DNA of 64,000 nucleotides from Coptis chinensis (taxonomy: Eukaryota > Streptophyta > Magnoliopsida > Ranunculales > Ranunculaceae). Both the position numbers and the translations under genes were made by a program. The stretch lies in assembly GCA_015680905.1 (NCBI GenBank), contig CM027382.1, positions 24,029,501 to 24,093,500 of the forward strand, written 5' to 3'. Positions 46,324-57,758 of this stretch are shown here, piece after piece. The notes under the pieces were generated by a model that did no database searches, had not been told where the DNA came from, and worked only from the letters and a program-made list of their open reading frames with translations. Position 1 is the stretch's first letter. Each line of letters starts with the position of its first letter.

Positions 46324-47212
46324 ATGGCGACCAACTCCACACTCAAATCCGCAGCACTTTTAGACCAAATGAAACTCCATCTCTCTACTGAAGCTGGCAA
46401 ACAACTCACTAAAAAGATTCCCCTCGTTTATCAATTCAATATTGCTCCAAAGGTTTCTTTTTTGGTTTCTCTTTCTTTCTCTTTTATTAATAATAAAACA
46501 CTAATCTTTTTTCTTGCCTTTGTTAGAAAATTGGGATTAATGAGGAGATATTCACTGTTGATCTCAAAAAAGGAGAGGTTACCCAAGGTTAGTCTTCTGA
46601 AGTGAATTGGATAGGAAGAAATGGGATAAAGTTTTGATTTTTATATAGTTATTATAGAAGCATGTAGAGATGAATTTATAGTACGAGGAAAATATTGTCA
46701 TGTAGCCATAAAAAGTTTTGTTTCTTTATGATCTTAGCTTAAATTTTGAATTGAAACTAAATGTATTCATTGAGTCATGTATGTTTAGAGAAAAATAAGA
46801 AAGTGTACACTTGGTTTCTGTTTGTCTGTAAGGGCTCATAATTTAACGAATGCAACTGAGAAGTTATTGATTTTGAACGATTTTAGCTTAGTTACACGCT
46901 TATGTAATAAAGTATCTTCTATTAATGAAATCCAGGCCCGTTTGAAGGGAAGCCTGATGCTACATTTTCCTTGAAGGATGAAGATTTTGTTAAGGTTGCG
47001 TTGGGGAAGATGAACCCGCAATTTGCTTTCATGAGGTCTGTGACTTTTGAAATTGTATGTGGTTTGGAAGAAATTCTTTTTCTGTTTTGTGGTTTGATGA
47101 GGGGTTTGTTTATGGTTTTTATGGATACAGAGGAGCAATGAAGATCAAGGGTAGTCTCAGTGCTGCACAGAAATTCACTCCTGATATCTTCCCAAAGCCT
47201 TCAAAGATGTGA
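46324..47212 (+). CDS. SCP2: sterol carrier protein 2 (SCP2-type lipid transfer protein)
   Basis: Four exons: 46324-46452, 46527-46587, 46936-47035 and 47131-47212. All introns are GT-AG and the product has 123 residues, the same length as the Arabidopsis single-domain SCP2. The sequence follows the SCP2 fold: an N-terminal helix region (LLDQMKLHLSTEAGKQL), a beta region (VYQFNIAPKKIGINEEIFTV), GPFEGKPDATFSLKDEDFVK, KMNPQFAFMRGAMKIKGSLS and LSAAQKFTPDIFPKP. The C-terminal tripeptide is SKM, a variant of the peroxisomal PTS1 signal (SKL in Arabidopsis), so a peroxisomal matrix location is likely. The family binds and moves sterols and acyl lipids. It lies only about 480 bp downstream of the centrin stop, in the same direction. 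It looks intact. Confidence 0.93.
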
Positions 47213-49369
47213 TTGAGCAATCTATTTGAATGGTATTTTCTCTTAGAATATGCAACTGCAAAAAGTCTTTAGATTTACATGCTTGGTCTATTATCCATTC
47301 TGTAATGTTGTAGCAGATAGATTGCGAATAATGCTTGTTTGATCTTACTGGATTGGATCAATAGAATTTGTTGTGATTGTGATTTTCTTAATAGTTAAAA
47401 TAAGAATATTTCATTCAGGTCATTGTGGTAAAATAAAATGTTATGTCTTCTTACACCGAAATAACAAAACCAACCTTCCCCTCTTCCCCATATTTTTCCT
47501 CTCTCAGTTGGCATGTTTGTCGTACTTAGACCTCATGGTCATTGACATGCATCTTGAATGACAAAATAGTCCCTCGTTGTGGATGCCTTAAAACATATTG
47601 GAGAGACCTAGTTTCTTCAACTCTTTTATCCCTTCTGCAGTTTGAGATATCCTTTCGTATCAACTAGAATCAACATTTTAATTCCCTATTACTTGAACAA
47701 AATGAATATCTTTAGCTAAGATGGTGCTCTTGATAGCAGAGAAAGGGAAACTATATGATGAGAACTGCTAATTAGTTTTCTTTGTTTAGGGAGTTTATGT
47801 TAAGAATGAAAAAAAAGAGGGGACTTTAGGAATATTTGGTAGGCCTGTTGCTACTTAGAGTATTTAATATCCGTCAGTAGCTTGTATTGGCACATGGCCT
47901 TCCTGTAAGTTGTGATGTGCGATCTCTCCGTCGAGGTGGAGTAGAGAATTTGATTGCACAATGGACTTTTTTCCTGGAAAATCCACTTTTTAGTGTAAAA
48001 TTATATGAGTTAGTAGTGTGCAAGGGAAATATTCCCCACCCACTAGAAAATTTTAATAGAGAAAATTAAGTATAGAGCACATGATGAAAATTTAAGGAAG
48101 ACTTATTCGTAAAAGCTCTTGAAGGTGGTTGAAAACTCTATTTTTGTGCTTGTATGTCTTGAGGACTCTATGTCTATTCTCTAGAACTAATCTCTAAGTT
48201 CTGCAAAACACATGCCTTTGTTGCAAGAGCTTGTGACATGCCAACTCCTTTAAAGGAGGAACTTTGTCGGTATTTAGTAGGCTCTTTATTCTTGGTGAAG
48301 TACATGTTTCTCATGGACTGGCCAAAGTCTTCTTCACATGTTGTGGCAACTTCGTCACTGTAAGTTGAGTTCTCTCATTTTTTTCAAACCTTGACCAATA
48401 GTGCTTGGTTTTCTCAAACTCGGGCAGCTGTCCTCCACTCCTCAGACAGATTACTTCCGAAACAGAATTTTGCTGATACGAATGAGGTCTTTTCATAGTC
48501 ATAAGCGTTTATAAAAAATAAAGTGTAATCTTAGAATAAAAAAAGTGGAAGAAGACGAAAGAGAGATTGGCAGAACATAAACTGTTCTGGCTCTGCCCTT
48601 TTATTTATTAAGTCTGACTGAGCACACACACAACCAAACGAGCACACACAACTACACAAGTGGTACTCATACAATCATACACACTATTAAATACACCCAC
48701 ACCAATAAAAGCATTACTTTCTCGGTAACAGAATAAAACTTGAACATATTCGTTCAATAAATTCCCTTCCATAAGCTATTGACCCTGACAGGATATCCAA
48801 TGCTAGAGCTTTGCGTCCAATGAGTTCGCAGCAGTAATGTCTTTAAAGCCAACACAGTTGGAGAGTGCAGAAGTGAGATATCCTCCGCAGTATGGGCTGC
48901 ACTAAGACATATTCGTATCCTGGGAAACGAACACTATTATGAACAATTTGCCGGAACAAATATAAGTAAAGTAGAAGAAACAATGCAATTCTAGAGGGAA
49001 AATAATACACTGGTCAGCTCCAGTATTTTCAAGTCATAGTCTAACAAAAGCCGCCTTTTAAGCCTCTGACAGGCTGAAATATTGTATCCCTCGACCAGCT
49101 AGGAATGTGATGTCATTGCTTAATTACTTTATTTTCACACCTATGAAGCTAATATACCAGGACACTTACTGGCTACGTGCCAAATAGAATGAAAAAAATG
49201 GGTGGACCATCCATTTGGTGTGTGTTTGTGTACAGGGTGTAGCATGTTAGAACCGATGAAGGGAGCATTAAAATGTTTGTAAAGCCATCTATCCATTGGA
49301 AATGGCTTTAGGCATATATGGTTGAAAACGAACCTAGCCAAAACAATATAATTGTAAACAACTATGGGG
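47213..49369. other. intergenic sequence downstream of SCP2
   Basis: It includes the SCP2 3' end, then AT-rich sequence. A 63-codon minus frame (48502-48311; contains LRSGGQLPEFEKTKHYWSRF) reads like a coding exon, but I do not recognise it. A short inverted repeat (ggcagaac / gttctggc) lies near 48570-48592. Confidence 0.4.
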
Positions 49370-50650
49370 ATGTTCGGCCGAGATTGTATAGAGGGTGAAG
49401 TTTTCCTTGAGTTGTGCCCAAGTATCTGGCATTGGGTTAGGATGGAAATAACATGTTTATACGTGTGTAGCATGTGAAAGGGCACAGGAAAAAGCATACA
49501 AAAAAGTGAAGTACTTGTGAGCAAGAGATGTAAGGTGTGTAAGTGGCGGGAAGCGGTTGTGTTGTACTTTGGATACGATACTACAAATGGCATGACTTTT
49601 GTTCCCCTGTTCATCTTTTGACAAAACATATATTTTTGGAACATATACTTCCAGTTTCTAATAAAATTATCTTCTTACATGTGGGGCTTCATTGACGGTC
49701 TTCGGCACTCCGAAATGTGCTGAAGGCACGCTTTGATGTCTTGAGTGGTGTAGCCACATAGGTACGCCAAAGACACATAGTTATGACACAAATGGTATCA
49801 CTTTTGTCATGAGTCTTTATTGATGATCCAAAATATGTTGGAGGTATCACTTTTGTCGGTGCGCCAAGGCATGCCATAAGCATGACACAATGTCTTGAGT
49901 GGCATCCGGCGCGGGCGCGCGAAGGTGTGTCTAGGCACGCCTTAATTTCTTGAGTGGCGTTTCCATGTGGGCACACCAGACACAACGTTATGTTATGAGT
50001 GACGTATCTGTGGTCACCGCTAGTCTGTAATAATAAATTGGATCAGTTTTGAGGAAAATTGAAAATGTTTGTGTAGTTATCCAGTGGATGGGAATGACGT
50101 TGGGGATCTACAGTTGCAAAAGAATTTGGGCATGTGGGTTTAAGATGATGTAGAGGGTGGAGTTTTCCTCGAAGTATGGATTAATGTTTTTTTTTATTTT
50201 TTATTAGGATGGCATTTGCTTTGTGCAAATTCCTGACAAGTGAAGGGCATAGAAGACGAGAACCATGAAGTACTTAATGTGTAATAGATGTAAGGTATAC
50301 AACTGGTGGAGAGAGGTATTGTGGTAATTTTTCTTTTTAGAGTTCAAAATGCCATGACTTTTTCTACACGAATCAGTTTTTGTCAAAATTTATATTCCTG
50401 AAACACTCTTGACCAAGTCTTTCGGATGAAACTGACAAAAACCATCTTAAAAAAACAGGAGAAAAAAAATGAATAATTTGTGGGCTTCATTGGTGAGCCA
50501 GAGGCACACCAAGTTATACTAATGGCATGGCCTTTGTGGGCGAGAGGAGCATGAATTTTTGTTAGAAGCCGCAGGTTGAGCAAACTGGAGGTGGTCAGAA
50601 TTGTGGTATGATCTTCTTGAGCAAGATGGGTGTGAGGTGAGGTCGTATGA
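49370..50650. repeat. old direct duplication, about 0.7 kb apart, much diverged
   Basis: The same phrases recur in order in 49370-49680 and 50090-50440: tagagggtg-agttttcct, ggatgg, aagtactt-atgt, agatgtaaggt, aatgccatgactttt and then ttttg-aaaa-tatat. A third, weaker run (cttcttgagcaaga, gtgtgaggtga) begins near 50605. A middle segment (49690-50020) contains repeated words of the type cttgagtggcgt and gcacgcc. It has no coding capacity. It may be the remains of tandemly arranged transposon ends. Confidence 0.45.
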
Positions 50651-51500
50651 GTGCTGAGGGTCAGTGTGTTTTGTGTTGGATATATTGTGAATAATGGCGA
50701 AGGTAGTGTGATATTCGAATTACCTGGGGAACCAACTTGTTGGGCAATGGTGTAGGCTACCGATATGTATTGTGTTTAGTGCACTTTTGTTGCAATTTCC
50801 GCAATCAATATTTCTTCCTTTTAAACTTCAACAATAACGTCGTGAGGATTGTGAGCTTTTAATCAGTAGTATTCAGTAATATTGTGCACATCACATGAAG
50901 GGGAATGCAAGAAGGGCCTGCATGAGTTCTTGGGCACTGTGGGTGGTGCTATTGGACTATTGGTTGCACATGGAAACCTAACTACAGCAATTGTCTGTTT
51001 CATGATCAAAAGAAGGGCCTTATGTGAAACTGACAAAAAGAGAGAAAGGCAAGCAATTATAGGTTAAGGTTGTGTTGATTGCAGGAGAGATTTTAAATCT
51101 CACTTGGAACTACAATTTATTCATGGGGGTCGTTCCACTTTCGAGATTTCAATAGGAGATTGATAATTCACCCAAGAAGGGCATCATACAATTTTCATAA
51201 AAACAATCACACATGGATGACATGGCAGGAAGTGAAAACGCAAGAGGGAACTTCTACCACGTATATTCTTCACTGTATTTACCAATAAAATCTCTGCAAA
51301 TGCAAGAGGCCTGAGTTTGGACTTTTGACTGAAGTTGTTTCCAGATGACCGTCCACAGCGATCAGACTGAGAGTGCTCTTCTGAGAGCAATATGTAAGGA
51401 CCAAAAGCTGTAGCCTAGAATTTGCTCTTTACTGTATGCCAAGTTATTCATGTCTAAATGAATTGCGATTGACAAAACACTGTTACTTTACCGAACCCAA
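50651..51500. other. intergenic sequence
   Basis: A minus-strand exon-like stretch lies near 51390-51240 (contains KVQTQASCICRDFIGKYSEE), but no family is recognised. No repeats stand out. Confidence 0.35.
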
Positions 51501-51615
51501 ATCACACAGTTGGGATCAAAAGTGACACTCCTGAAATTTCACTGTAGCGAGAGGGAAAATATATGTATGTGTAGATATGTGCGTGTATGCATGTAACAGA
51601 GGAAGAAAGAGAGAC

Positions 51616-52685
51616 CTGCTAAGTGAAAGGTCATTTTCTTCACTTCCAACCACGAGGCAAATGACATGACTTGCAATGGGGATTTTAGTCAGAGACTGGA
51701 ACTCTTGAACCAGGCTCCAAATGGCCCTCCTTCGCCATTTCTCCATTTTTGCCACAGTTACAGCTGCTGCTAAGTCACTGATACTTGATTATCTATCAGA
51801 AGAATGACATCAGCTACATCTAAAAGCAACTGCTATGTCCTAAGTTTTACAGGTAACAAACACGATATATAGCTTGGAAATATGGACTTTAAGAAAACAA
51901 TTTCATGGCTTCAGAAGAAAACAACTGATAATAGAAAGACAAAGTAATATAAAAACTATAAAAATTACCATATGCAGCAGCCACAATGGGAAGTGGTAGA
52001 GCAGTTGGAATATACGAAAGATCGACCCCTTGTTTGTATAAGCCGCTTCCACTTTTCGCTGTTTAGTTAACAGCAAGCTTTGAGTTCTTGAGTAGTGGAA
52101 ATAAGAAACAGATTAGACCAGATCGAGGATGATCCCTGATAGATTATTTGCATCTTACATTTAACTAGAACGTTCCATAAAATCTCTTTAGATCTTGCTC
52201 AAAAACACGAGTGTACTACTATTAACAGAAGAATCTAGCTTATTATCTCAACGAATCATATATCATCGAAGACAACCTATTCTGTTTCTTCTACGCCAAG
52301 AAAGTAGCTAGAAACCAATACATTTAACTGAAACGCAGTAATGTAATGCAACTCGCATAAATCTAGCAAGAAGTACCTCTTTTTTCTTTAAATCTGCTAG
52401 GCAGGATTCTAGCAATCTATGATAGTGTGTATATCCACAAAACACAGCAGAACCTCTTGGACCCATTCCATGCTGTTGGGTTATCTGCATTTGAAGGTCG
52501 CAGTGCAACATTTTGGTAGAGCAGGCACAATCCGAGGGCAATATGAAAAGTTTTGTTACGAGAAAAATTCAAGCACACCTGTGCAGTAACCTTCCGCATT
52601 GTTGGATGCATGAGAACTTAAGGCCAAGTAATCGTTTCCTGAGAAAAGACTTAAGTTATGCACCAACTGAGTACCCCCACTATCA
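51616..52685 (-). pseudogene. KAPA synthase (8-amino-7-oxononanoate synthase, BioF-like) pseudogene
   Basis: Four minus-strand exons match the plant biotin-pathway enzyme. They are about 52685-52579 (LFSGNDYLALSSH, then PTMRKVTAQ and a gt donor), 52484-52377 (HGMGPRGSAVFCGYTHYHRL, then ESCLADLKKKE), 52058-51969 (EKWKRLIQTRGRSFVYS, then TALPLPIVAAAY) and 51766-51616 (AKMEKWRRRAIWSLVQEF, then IPIASHVICLVVGSEEN). All exon borders are GT-AG. A 4-nt gcat insertion in the first exon and a 1-nt insertion in the third (after FVYS) break the frame. The exons encoding the PLP-lysine region and the C-terminus are missing. The working enzyme makes KAPA from pimeloyl-CoA and alanine. This copy keeps its introns and cannot encode it. 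Confidence 0.85.
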
Positions 52686-52754
52686 TCAAGACACTTGAGT
52701 TCATTTCCTATAGAAACACAATTCAGAACAAATCACATTGCATCAAAAAATTAT

Positions 52755-52974
52755 TGGGTGAACTATATTACCCCACTAGATGAGCCAATTAGGATTTTCC
52801 CCCCACTAGATGGGAAATTAGGGTCTCCCCCCTAAATACACACAAAAAAAATTCGGTCAACCCACTTTGACTTTTTTTTGTGTGTGTATTTAGGGGGGAG
52901 ACCCTAATTTCCCATCTAGTGGGGGGAAAATCCTAATTGGCTCATCTAGTGGGGGGGTAATACTAGTTAACCCA
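52755..52974. mobile_element. 220-bp foldback element (near-perfect long inverted repeat)
   Basis: The arms, about 52755-52850 and 52877-52974, are almost perfect reverse complements: ccccactagatgagccaatt with aattggctcatctagtgggg, and gggaaattagggtctccccc with its complement. The loop is only about 25 bp. Flanking aaattat (52748-52754 and 52975-52981) looks like a target duplication; its exact length is ambiguous because of AT-richness. A transcript across it would form a hairpin with roughly 95-bp arms. It has no coding capacity. Confidence 0.8.
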
Positions 52975-53140
52975 AAATTATTTAGGTGACGGTAATGCAT
53001 AGACATCTCTGTATGCATGAAGGCTGTTTTTTTTTGTACATGGTTTTCCCAGCCATTCCCAAGTTGGTCAAACGAGGGTCGCTAAAACGTTCATTTTGTT
53101 TACATCTTTTAACCAAGTTTGACATTTCCATATCAACATT

Positions 53141-53222
53141 GTCGCTTTGGCCGAGTGGTTAAGGCGTGTGCCTGCTAAGTACATGGGGTTTCCCCGCGAG
53201 AGTTCGAATCTCTCAGGCGACG
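53141..53222 (+). tRNA. tRNA-Ser (anticodon GCU)
   Basis: A complete cloverleaf of 82 nt without intron. The acceptor arm gtcgctt pairs with aggcgac (one G-T pair), with discriminator G at 53222. The D arm is ggccgagtggttaaggc, and the anticodon stem tgtgc/gtaca encloses loop ctGCTaa (anticodon 53174-53176). The long variable arm (ggggtttcccc) is typical of class II tRNA-Ser, and the T arm is gagag-ttcgaat-ctctc. It contains the A-box (tggccgagtgg) and B-box (agttcgaatct) for RNA polymerase III. It reads AGC/AGU serine codons. Confidence 0.97.
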
Positions 53223-53600
53223 AAATTCTTGTTTTCAGTTAGACTGGTTGGGGATGTTCCGTCGAGTTCGAAGCAATGTTAAAACAATCACATATGACAC
53301 ATCACATTATTCACATATATGCTGACTTCAACTAGTGATTAGAGATACGAAGTGATTACTGTTAGAGATAGAGGATTAGTTTGTCAAAAATATTGTTAGT
53401 TGGGCATAGTAGTAATTTGCTATAGGTTGCACTTACTCACATAGGGTTATTATTACTTACGAGTTATGATGTTATAGCATTTCCAATGCAAACAGCTTTG
53501 AGAGGAAATAGCAACTTATCACTTTTATGAGCCAAAAATAATGGTCCAATGCAAGGGTGACAATGAGGATAGTTTTTCACTAAGTAACAATAAGATAACA
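53223..53600. other. spacer after the tRNA gene
   Basis: It contains a short T-rich stretch (tcttgtttt) just after the tRNA that can end RNA polymerase III transcription. No gene is seen. Confidence 0.4.
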
Positions 53601-53901
53601 CTTGCTACGGAGATAGTTGTTGAGTTATGAACTTCGGATAGGATGTTTCATTCCTTCCATATTACAAAACTCATCAGACGGAATCAAACATCCCGTCTCG
53701 ATATATTTCTTTTTTCTCCCGACAGAATAAAACATCCCGTCTGGAGTCCTAACAGCTAGTTTATATCGAGCACGGTCAGAAAATCAGAACGGTAAAAAAC
53801 AATCAAAATTAAAACTTTGGTATATATACAACATTTGTTTCATTTCAACTCACACTTCTAACAATCATATTCTTCTTCAAAATCAGTTGAATTACTGTCA
53901 A

Positions 53902-54860
53902 ATGGCATCTCAAGCAAGTGGTAGCACCCAAGCAAAAACAAAGAAGACATCGGTTCACTTTACCATTCCCGAATATCAAGGCGTATGTCTTGTTTGGATA
54001 AAAATTAGTGAAGACTTCGTTATTGGTGCTTTCCAAAATGCAAAAGGATTTTGGAATCGTGTAACAAATGAGTTCAATGAAATATGTGGGCATGGGTCGG
54101 ATAGGTGTCCCGATTCAATTTTCGGTAGATGGAAGTATATTTCGAAAATGATAAACAAATTTGTTGTAATTATGAATAGGGTGGAGACTCGAAAAGCAAG
54201 TGGTACTACAATATAAAGTCGGGTAATTACAATTTCCTCAATTTATAAATTTTGTTTATGATTATCTTAGCCTAATTCTTTTCTTTTTTTTTAGTTGTCC
54301 AAGGCAAGGATAATGTACCAACTACAAGAAAAACAGTCTTTTGCGCTTGATCATTATTATGTTATACTTAAAGATAATCCAAAGTGGAGTAATATTTTTG
54401 AGACAGGGTTAACCCTCCCCACAAAGGGAAAAGGTCGCAAAAGTGATAGTGAAGATTCAACTTCTAATTCACCAAGTGTTGATGGAGTTGAAACGACGGG
54501 TTCTAAAGAAATTGAGCGTCTTTCTGGATCGAAGAAGGCCAAGTCCAAGAGGAACCTAGAAAAATCAGTTGGTATGTTGGAGGGTTTCTTTACATGTTCA
54601 GATGATAACTTTGCAAAGAACGCAAGTGAAACACAAAATTCCATAGAACTTAGGAAAATGGAGTTTGCAAATAGTAAAAGAGTTGTGGCGGCGAGGGAAG
54701 AAAAAAATCGGCTTCAATTCAAAAGATGCAATATGAAGCTAAGATTTTAGCTACAAATACGAGTGTCCTTCATCCCGATACTGTTTTTATAATAGAGCAA
54801 CAACAAGTTGAAAAACGTGTTGAATGGGCAAAGGCTAGAGGTGGTTATAGCTCTAACTAA
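53902..54860 (+). pseudogene. Harbinger ORF1, Myb/SANT-like DNA-binding protein
   Basis: The first ATG is at 53902. The first exon encodes a trihelix/SANT-type domain (VWIKISEDFVIGAFQNAKGF, FWNRVTNEFNEI, SIFGRWKYISKMINKFV, VETRKASGTT). An in-frame TAA (54214-54216) comes before a gtaatt donor at 54223; the acceptor ttttag is at about 54293. The second exon continues SKARIMYQLQEKQSFALDHY, then an acidic Ser-rich region and a coiled coil. A frameshift near 54725 is needed to reach the C-terminal QQQVEKRVEWAKARGGYSSN and the stop at 54858. In PIF/Harbinger elements ORF1 helps carry the transposase to the nucleus and bind DNA. Confidence 0.75.
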
Positions 54861-55408
54861 GTTTATGTAATATCTAGTATCTTCTTTTAATTAATGCATT
54901 GTCTATGTATTTTAATTTCAATGTATTTTTAATTAATGCACTATGTATTTTCTTTTCAATGTATGTATAATTAATGAACTATGCACTGTGTTGAATTAAA
55001 CAAGATAATTCATTTCATAGAAATACAATTACCAATAAAATTAAAATACATTGTAATATAGTCAAATACATAGGAAATACATTACACTTTGGAACTTAAT
55101 AATTCATTTTTGGAATTACATAAAACACAACTCATATTAAAACATAGGAAATACATCACACTTTGGAACTTCATAGTTCATTTTTGGAATTACATAAAAC
55201 ATAAAATTAATTCACTTAGTTCACGTTCATTCACTTTCATTTCCATTTTCCCCTCCTTCTCCCTCTGCATTCGACGAACTTGGATCATAAATTGGTGTTA
55301 GTGCATTGGGAATGTTCTCTATACCAGTCCAATTCCACACATGCTCAACTAAGTCCCATTAAAGATTAGTATGCGTAACTTCATTTCTAATTTTATTTCT
55401 TACTTGAA

Positions 55409-56287
55409 TCATCTAATATACAAAATTAAATGAAAACCATCCTCTTCCTGGTAGAGCTTAGGTATTTTTTTAGTCCTCATACTTTTCCAATTACAAACTC
55501 CACTTTCACGTTCATTCTCAATAATCATATTATGCATTATAATGTATGCATTAATTATGTCCCCAAGAACAACAGTGCTATAACAACGCACATAAGCCTT
55601 AATAATATGACATCTTCCCTGCAAAACTCCAAACATACTCCTTTCAATATCTTTTTTTGCAGCTTTTTGACGCTGACTAAAGACCCTTTTATGACCGTTT
55701 GTTGGATAACGAATGGATTGAACAAATGTACCCTATTTAGGATAAATATCATCAGCAAGATAATATCCCATATCGTAGGTATTACCATTCACATCAAAAT
55801 TAACAACAGGAGACTCACCTTGCTCTAATGATTCAAAAACATGAAAATGATGAATCACGTTAATATCATTATGTGAACCTGGTAAGCTGAAGAAGCAATG
55901 TCATATCCAACAGTGTTTGTCTGCAACGGCTTCAAGCATAAGAGTTGGTTCCTTCTTGTACCCAACATGTTGCCCAACCCATCCAGTTGGGCAATTCTTC
56001 CACACCCAGTGCATACAATCGATTGATCCAAGCATTCCTGGAAAATCACTTTCAGCATTTTCAGCTGATATCCTAGCAATGTCGGCCTCAGTTTGCCTTC
56101 TCAAGTACTTTTCCTCAAATGCGGTGGTTATTGTTTTGCACCAATACTTAAGAAATTCAGCTGTTGTAAAATCTCCAAGTTGAAAATATTGATCAGTTGA
56201 ATCAGATGAACAATCAGTTGCTAATTGTTCAACTGCAGCTAATCCCTTTTGCAACCCAGAAATTACTTGCCGACCCACTCCATCCAC
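55409..56287 (-). pseudogene. Harbinger DDE transposase, catalytic part
   Basis: The minus strand encodes the catalytic region in two frames. Frame one (56287-55901) covers the helical front (FLKYWCKTITTAFEEKYLRR) and PGMLGSIDCMHWVWKNCPTG with the first catalytic Asp. After a frame change come GYYLADDIYP (second Asp) and FSQRQKAAKKDIERSMFGVL (catalytic Glu), then the end near 55409 (IINAYIIMHNMIIENER). The wording matches plant PIF/Harbinger transposases. At least one frameshift near 55890 and a stop at the IYP-K-x-G site inactivate it. The N-terminal part lies 3 kb away because of later insertions. Confidence 0.85.
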
Positions 56288-57758
56288 CTTGTCTTAGCTT
56301 GGAAGTAGTTGTCGAATGCTGCAGCAGATTTCAATATATACGAGAAAATGTCTCTTTGTATCTTGTACCTTAGCCTAAACTTATGAGGAGGTCACATATA
56401 AAGTGTTGTGAAATAATCCCTTAATATAGATTGTATGCAACAGATTTCCCCGACAGCGGCGCCATTTTATGTTCAGCCTTTGATATGTGTTAGGATTTCG
56501 CCACACACACAAAAACACAACTTCTAAAGTACCTTACTCACGTGCAAGTTGAAATACACTTCTAGCAAGGGTTTCGTCTCGCACCTAAAGATTAGAACAC
56601 TTGATTTACTTCACTGGAATTTACTACACGATGGAACTTGTGAGAATAATTTGATTTGTAATTATTTTTACTACCCTACTATATTGCTTGAACTTCAGCT
56701 GTTGTAAAATCTTCAAGTTGAAAATATTGATCAGTTGAATCAGATGAACAACCAGTTACTAATTGTTCAACTGCAGCTAATCCTTTCTGCTAGGGGTGCA
56801 AACGGATAGGTTCGGATGCGGATATGGTTGTATCCGAATCCGAATCCGAAAATTTATACCGATATCCGAATCCGACGAATATTAAAAAAATTATCCGAAT
56901 CCGATTTCGGATATCCAAAACGGATATCGAATAATATCCGATCCAAAAATTAAAATTAATTAAAATTTTATTTGTTTTGAATAATTCATTTTACCATTAT
57001 AAAAACTAGTATAAATATTATATTTGCCATTTATTATTATTATTTTGTTATTATAGTTTTATATTATTAGTTTATGATTTTATATAATATTTTGTACAAT
57101 AAAAAATTAATAAATTAATTATATATAATAACTATTAATTTTTTAAATCGGATCGGATATTATCGGATGCGGATATGTCAGTATCCGAAACCAGTTCGGA
57201 CATAAAAAAAATATCCGAATCCGAATCCAAAATTTTCGGATAATATCCGATTTTTCGAATACGAATTCGAATCGGATTCGAATATTTGGATATCCACTTG
57301 CACCCCTACCTTCTGCAACCCAAAAATTGCTTGCTAACCCACTCCATCCACTTTGTCCTAGCTTGGAAGTAGTCGTTGAATGCTGCAACAGATTTCAACA
57401 TATATGAGAAAATGTCTCTTTGCATCTTGTACCTTAGCCTAAACTTATGAGGAGGCCACCTACAAGGTGTTGTGAAATAATCCCTCAGTATAGGTTGTAT
57501 GCAATCGATTTCCCCGGCAGCGGCGCCATTTTATGTTCAACCTTCGATATGTGTTAGGATTTCGCCACACACACACAAAAACACAACTTCTAAAATACCT
57601 TACTTACGTGCACGTTGAAATACACTTCTAGCAAGGGTTTCGTCTCACACCTAAAGATTAGAACACTTGATTTACTTCAGTAGAATTTACTAGACGATGG
57701 AACTTGTGAGAATTATTTGATTTGTGATTATTTTTACTACCCTACTATGCTGCTTGAA
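56156..57758. repeat. 538-bp tandem duplication spanning transposase and LTR sequence
   Basis: Copy 1 (56156-56693) runs from ttcagctgttgtaaaatc in the transposase through the primer-site-like cgacagcggcgcca into LTR sequence ending ctatattgcttgaa. Copy 2 starts directly after it (56694) and ends at the matching ctatgctgcttgaa (57758). It is longer only because a 518-bp hAT MITE plus an 8-bp target duplication sit in it. The unit joins transposon and retrotransposon sequence, so it arose after the retroelement had inserted. Confidence 0.85.
56791..57308. mobile_element. hAT-type MITE, 518 bp
   Basis: Ends taggggtgcaaac and gcacccct(a) are inverted repeats. The flanking 8-mers ctttctgc (56783-56790) and ccttctgc (57309-57316) match at seven positions, as a hAT target duplication. 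The inside is rich in ggatatccgaatccg words in both orientations. It is present only in copy 2 of the tandem duplication, so it inserted last. Confidence 0.85.

Noticed and set aside
49141..49644. 167-codon minus-strand frame
   Set aside because: Composition (His, Thr, Pro runs) and position inside a degenerate repeat argue against a gene.
52417..52611. Independent small protein starting MHPTMRKVTAQ
   Set aside because: Its start is the frameshifted first KAPA-synthase exon running into an intron.
54357..54644. Minus-strand frame opposite Harbinger ORF1
   Set aside because: Shadow of the Myb-like ORF1 second exon.
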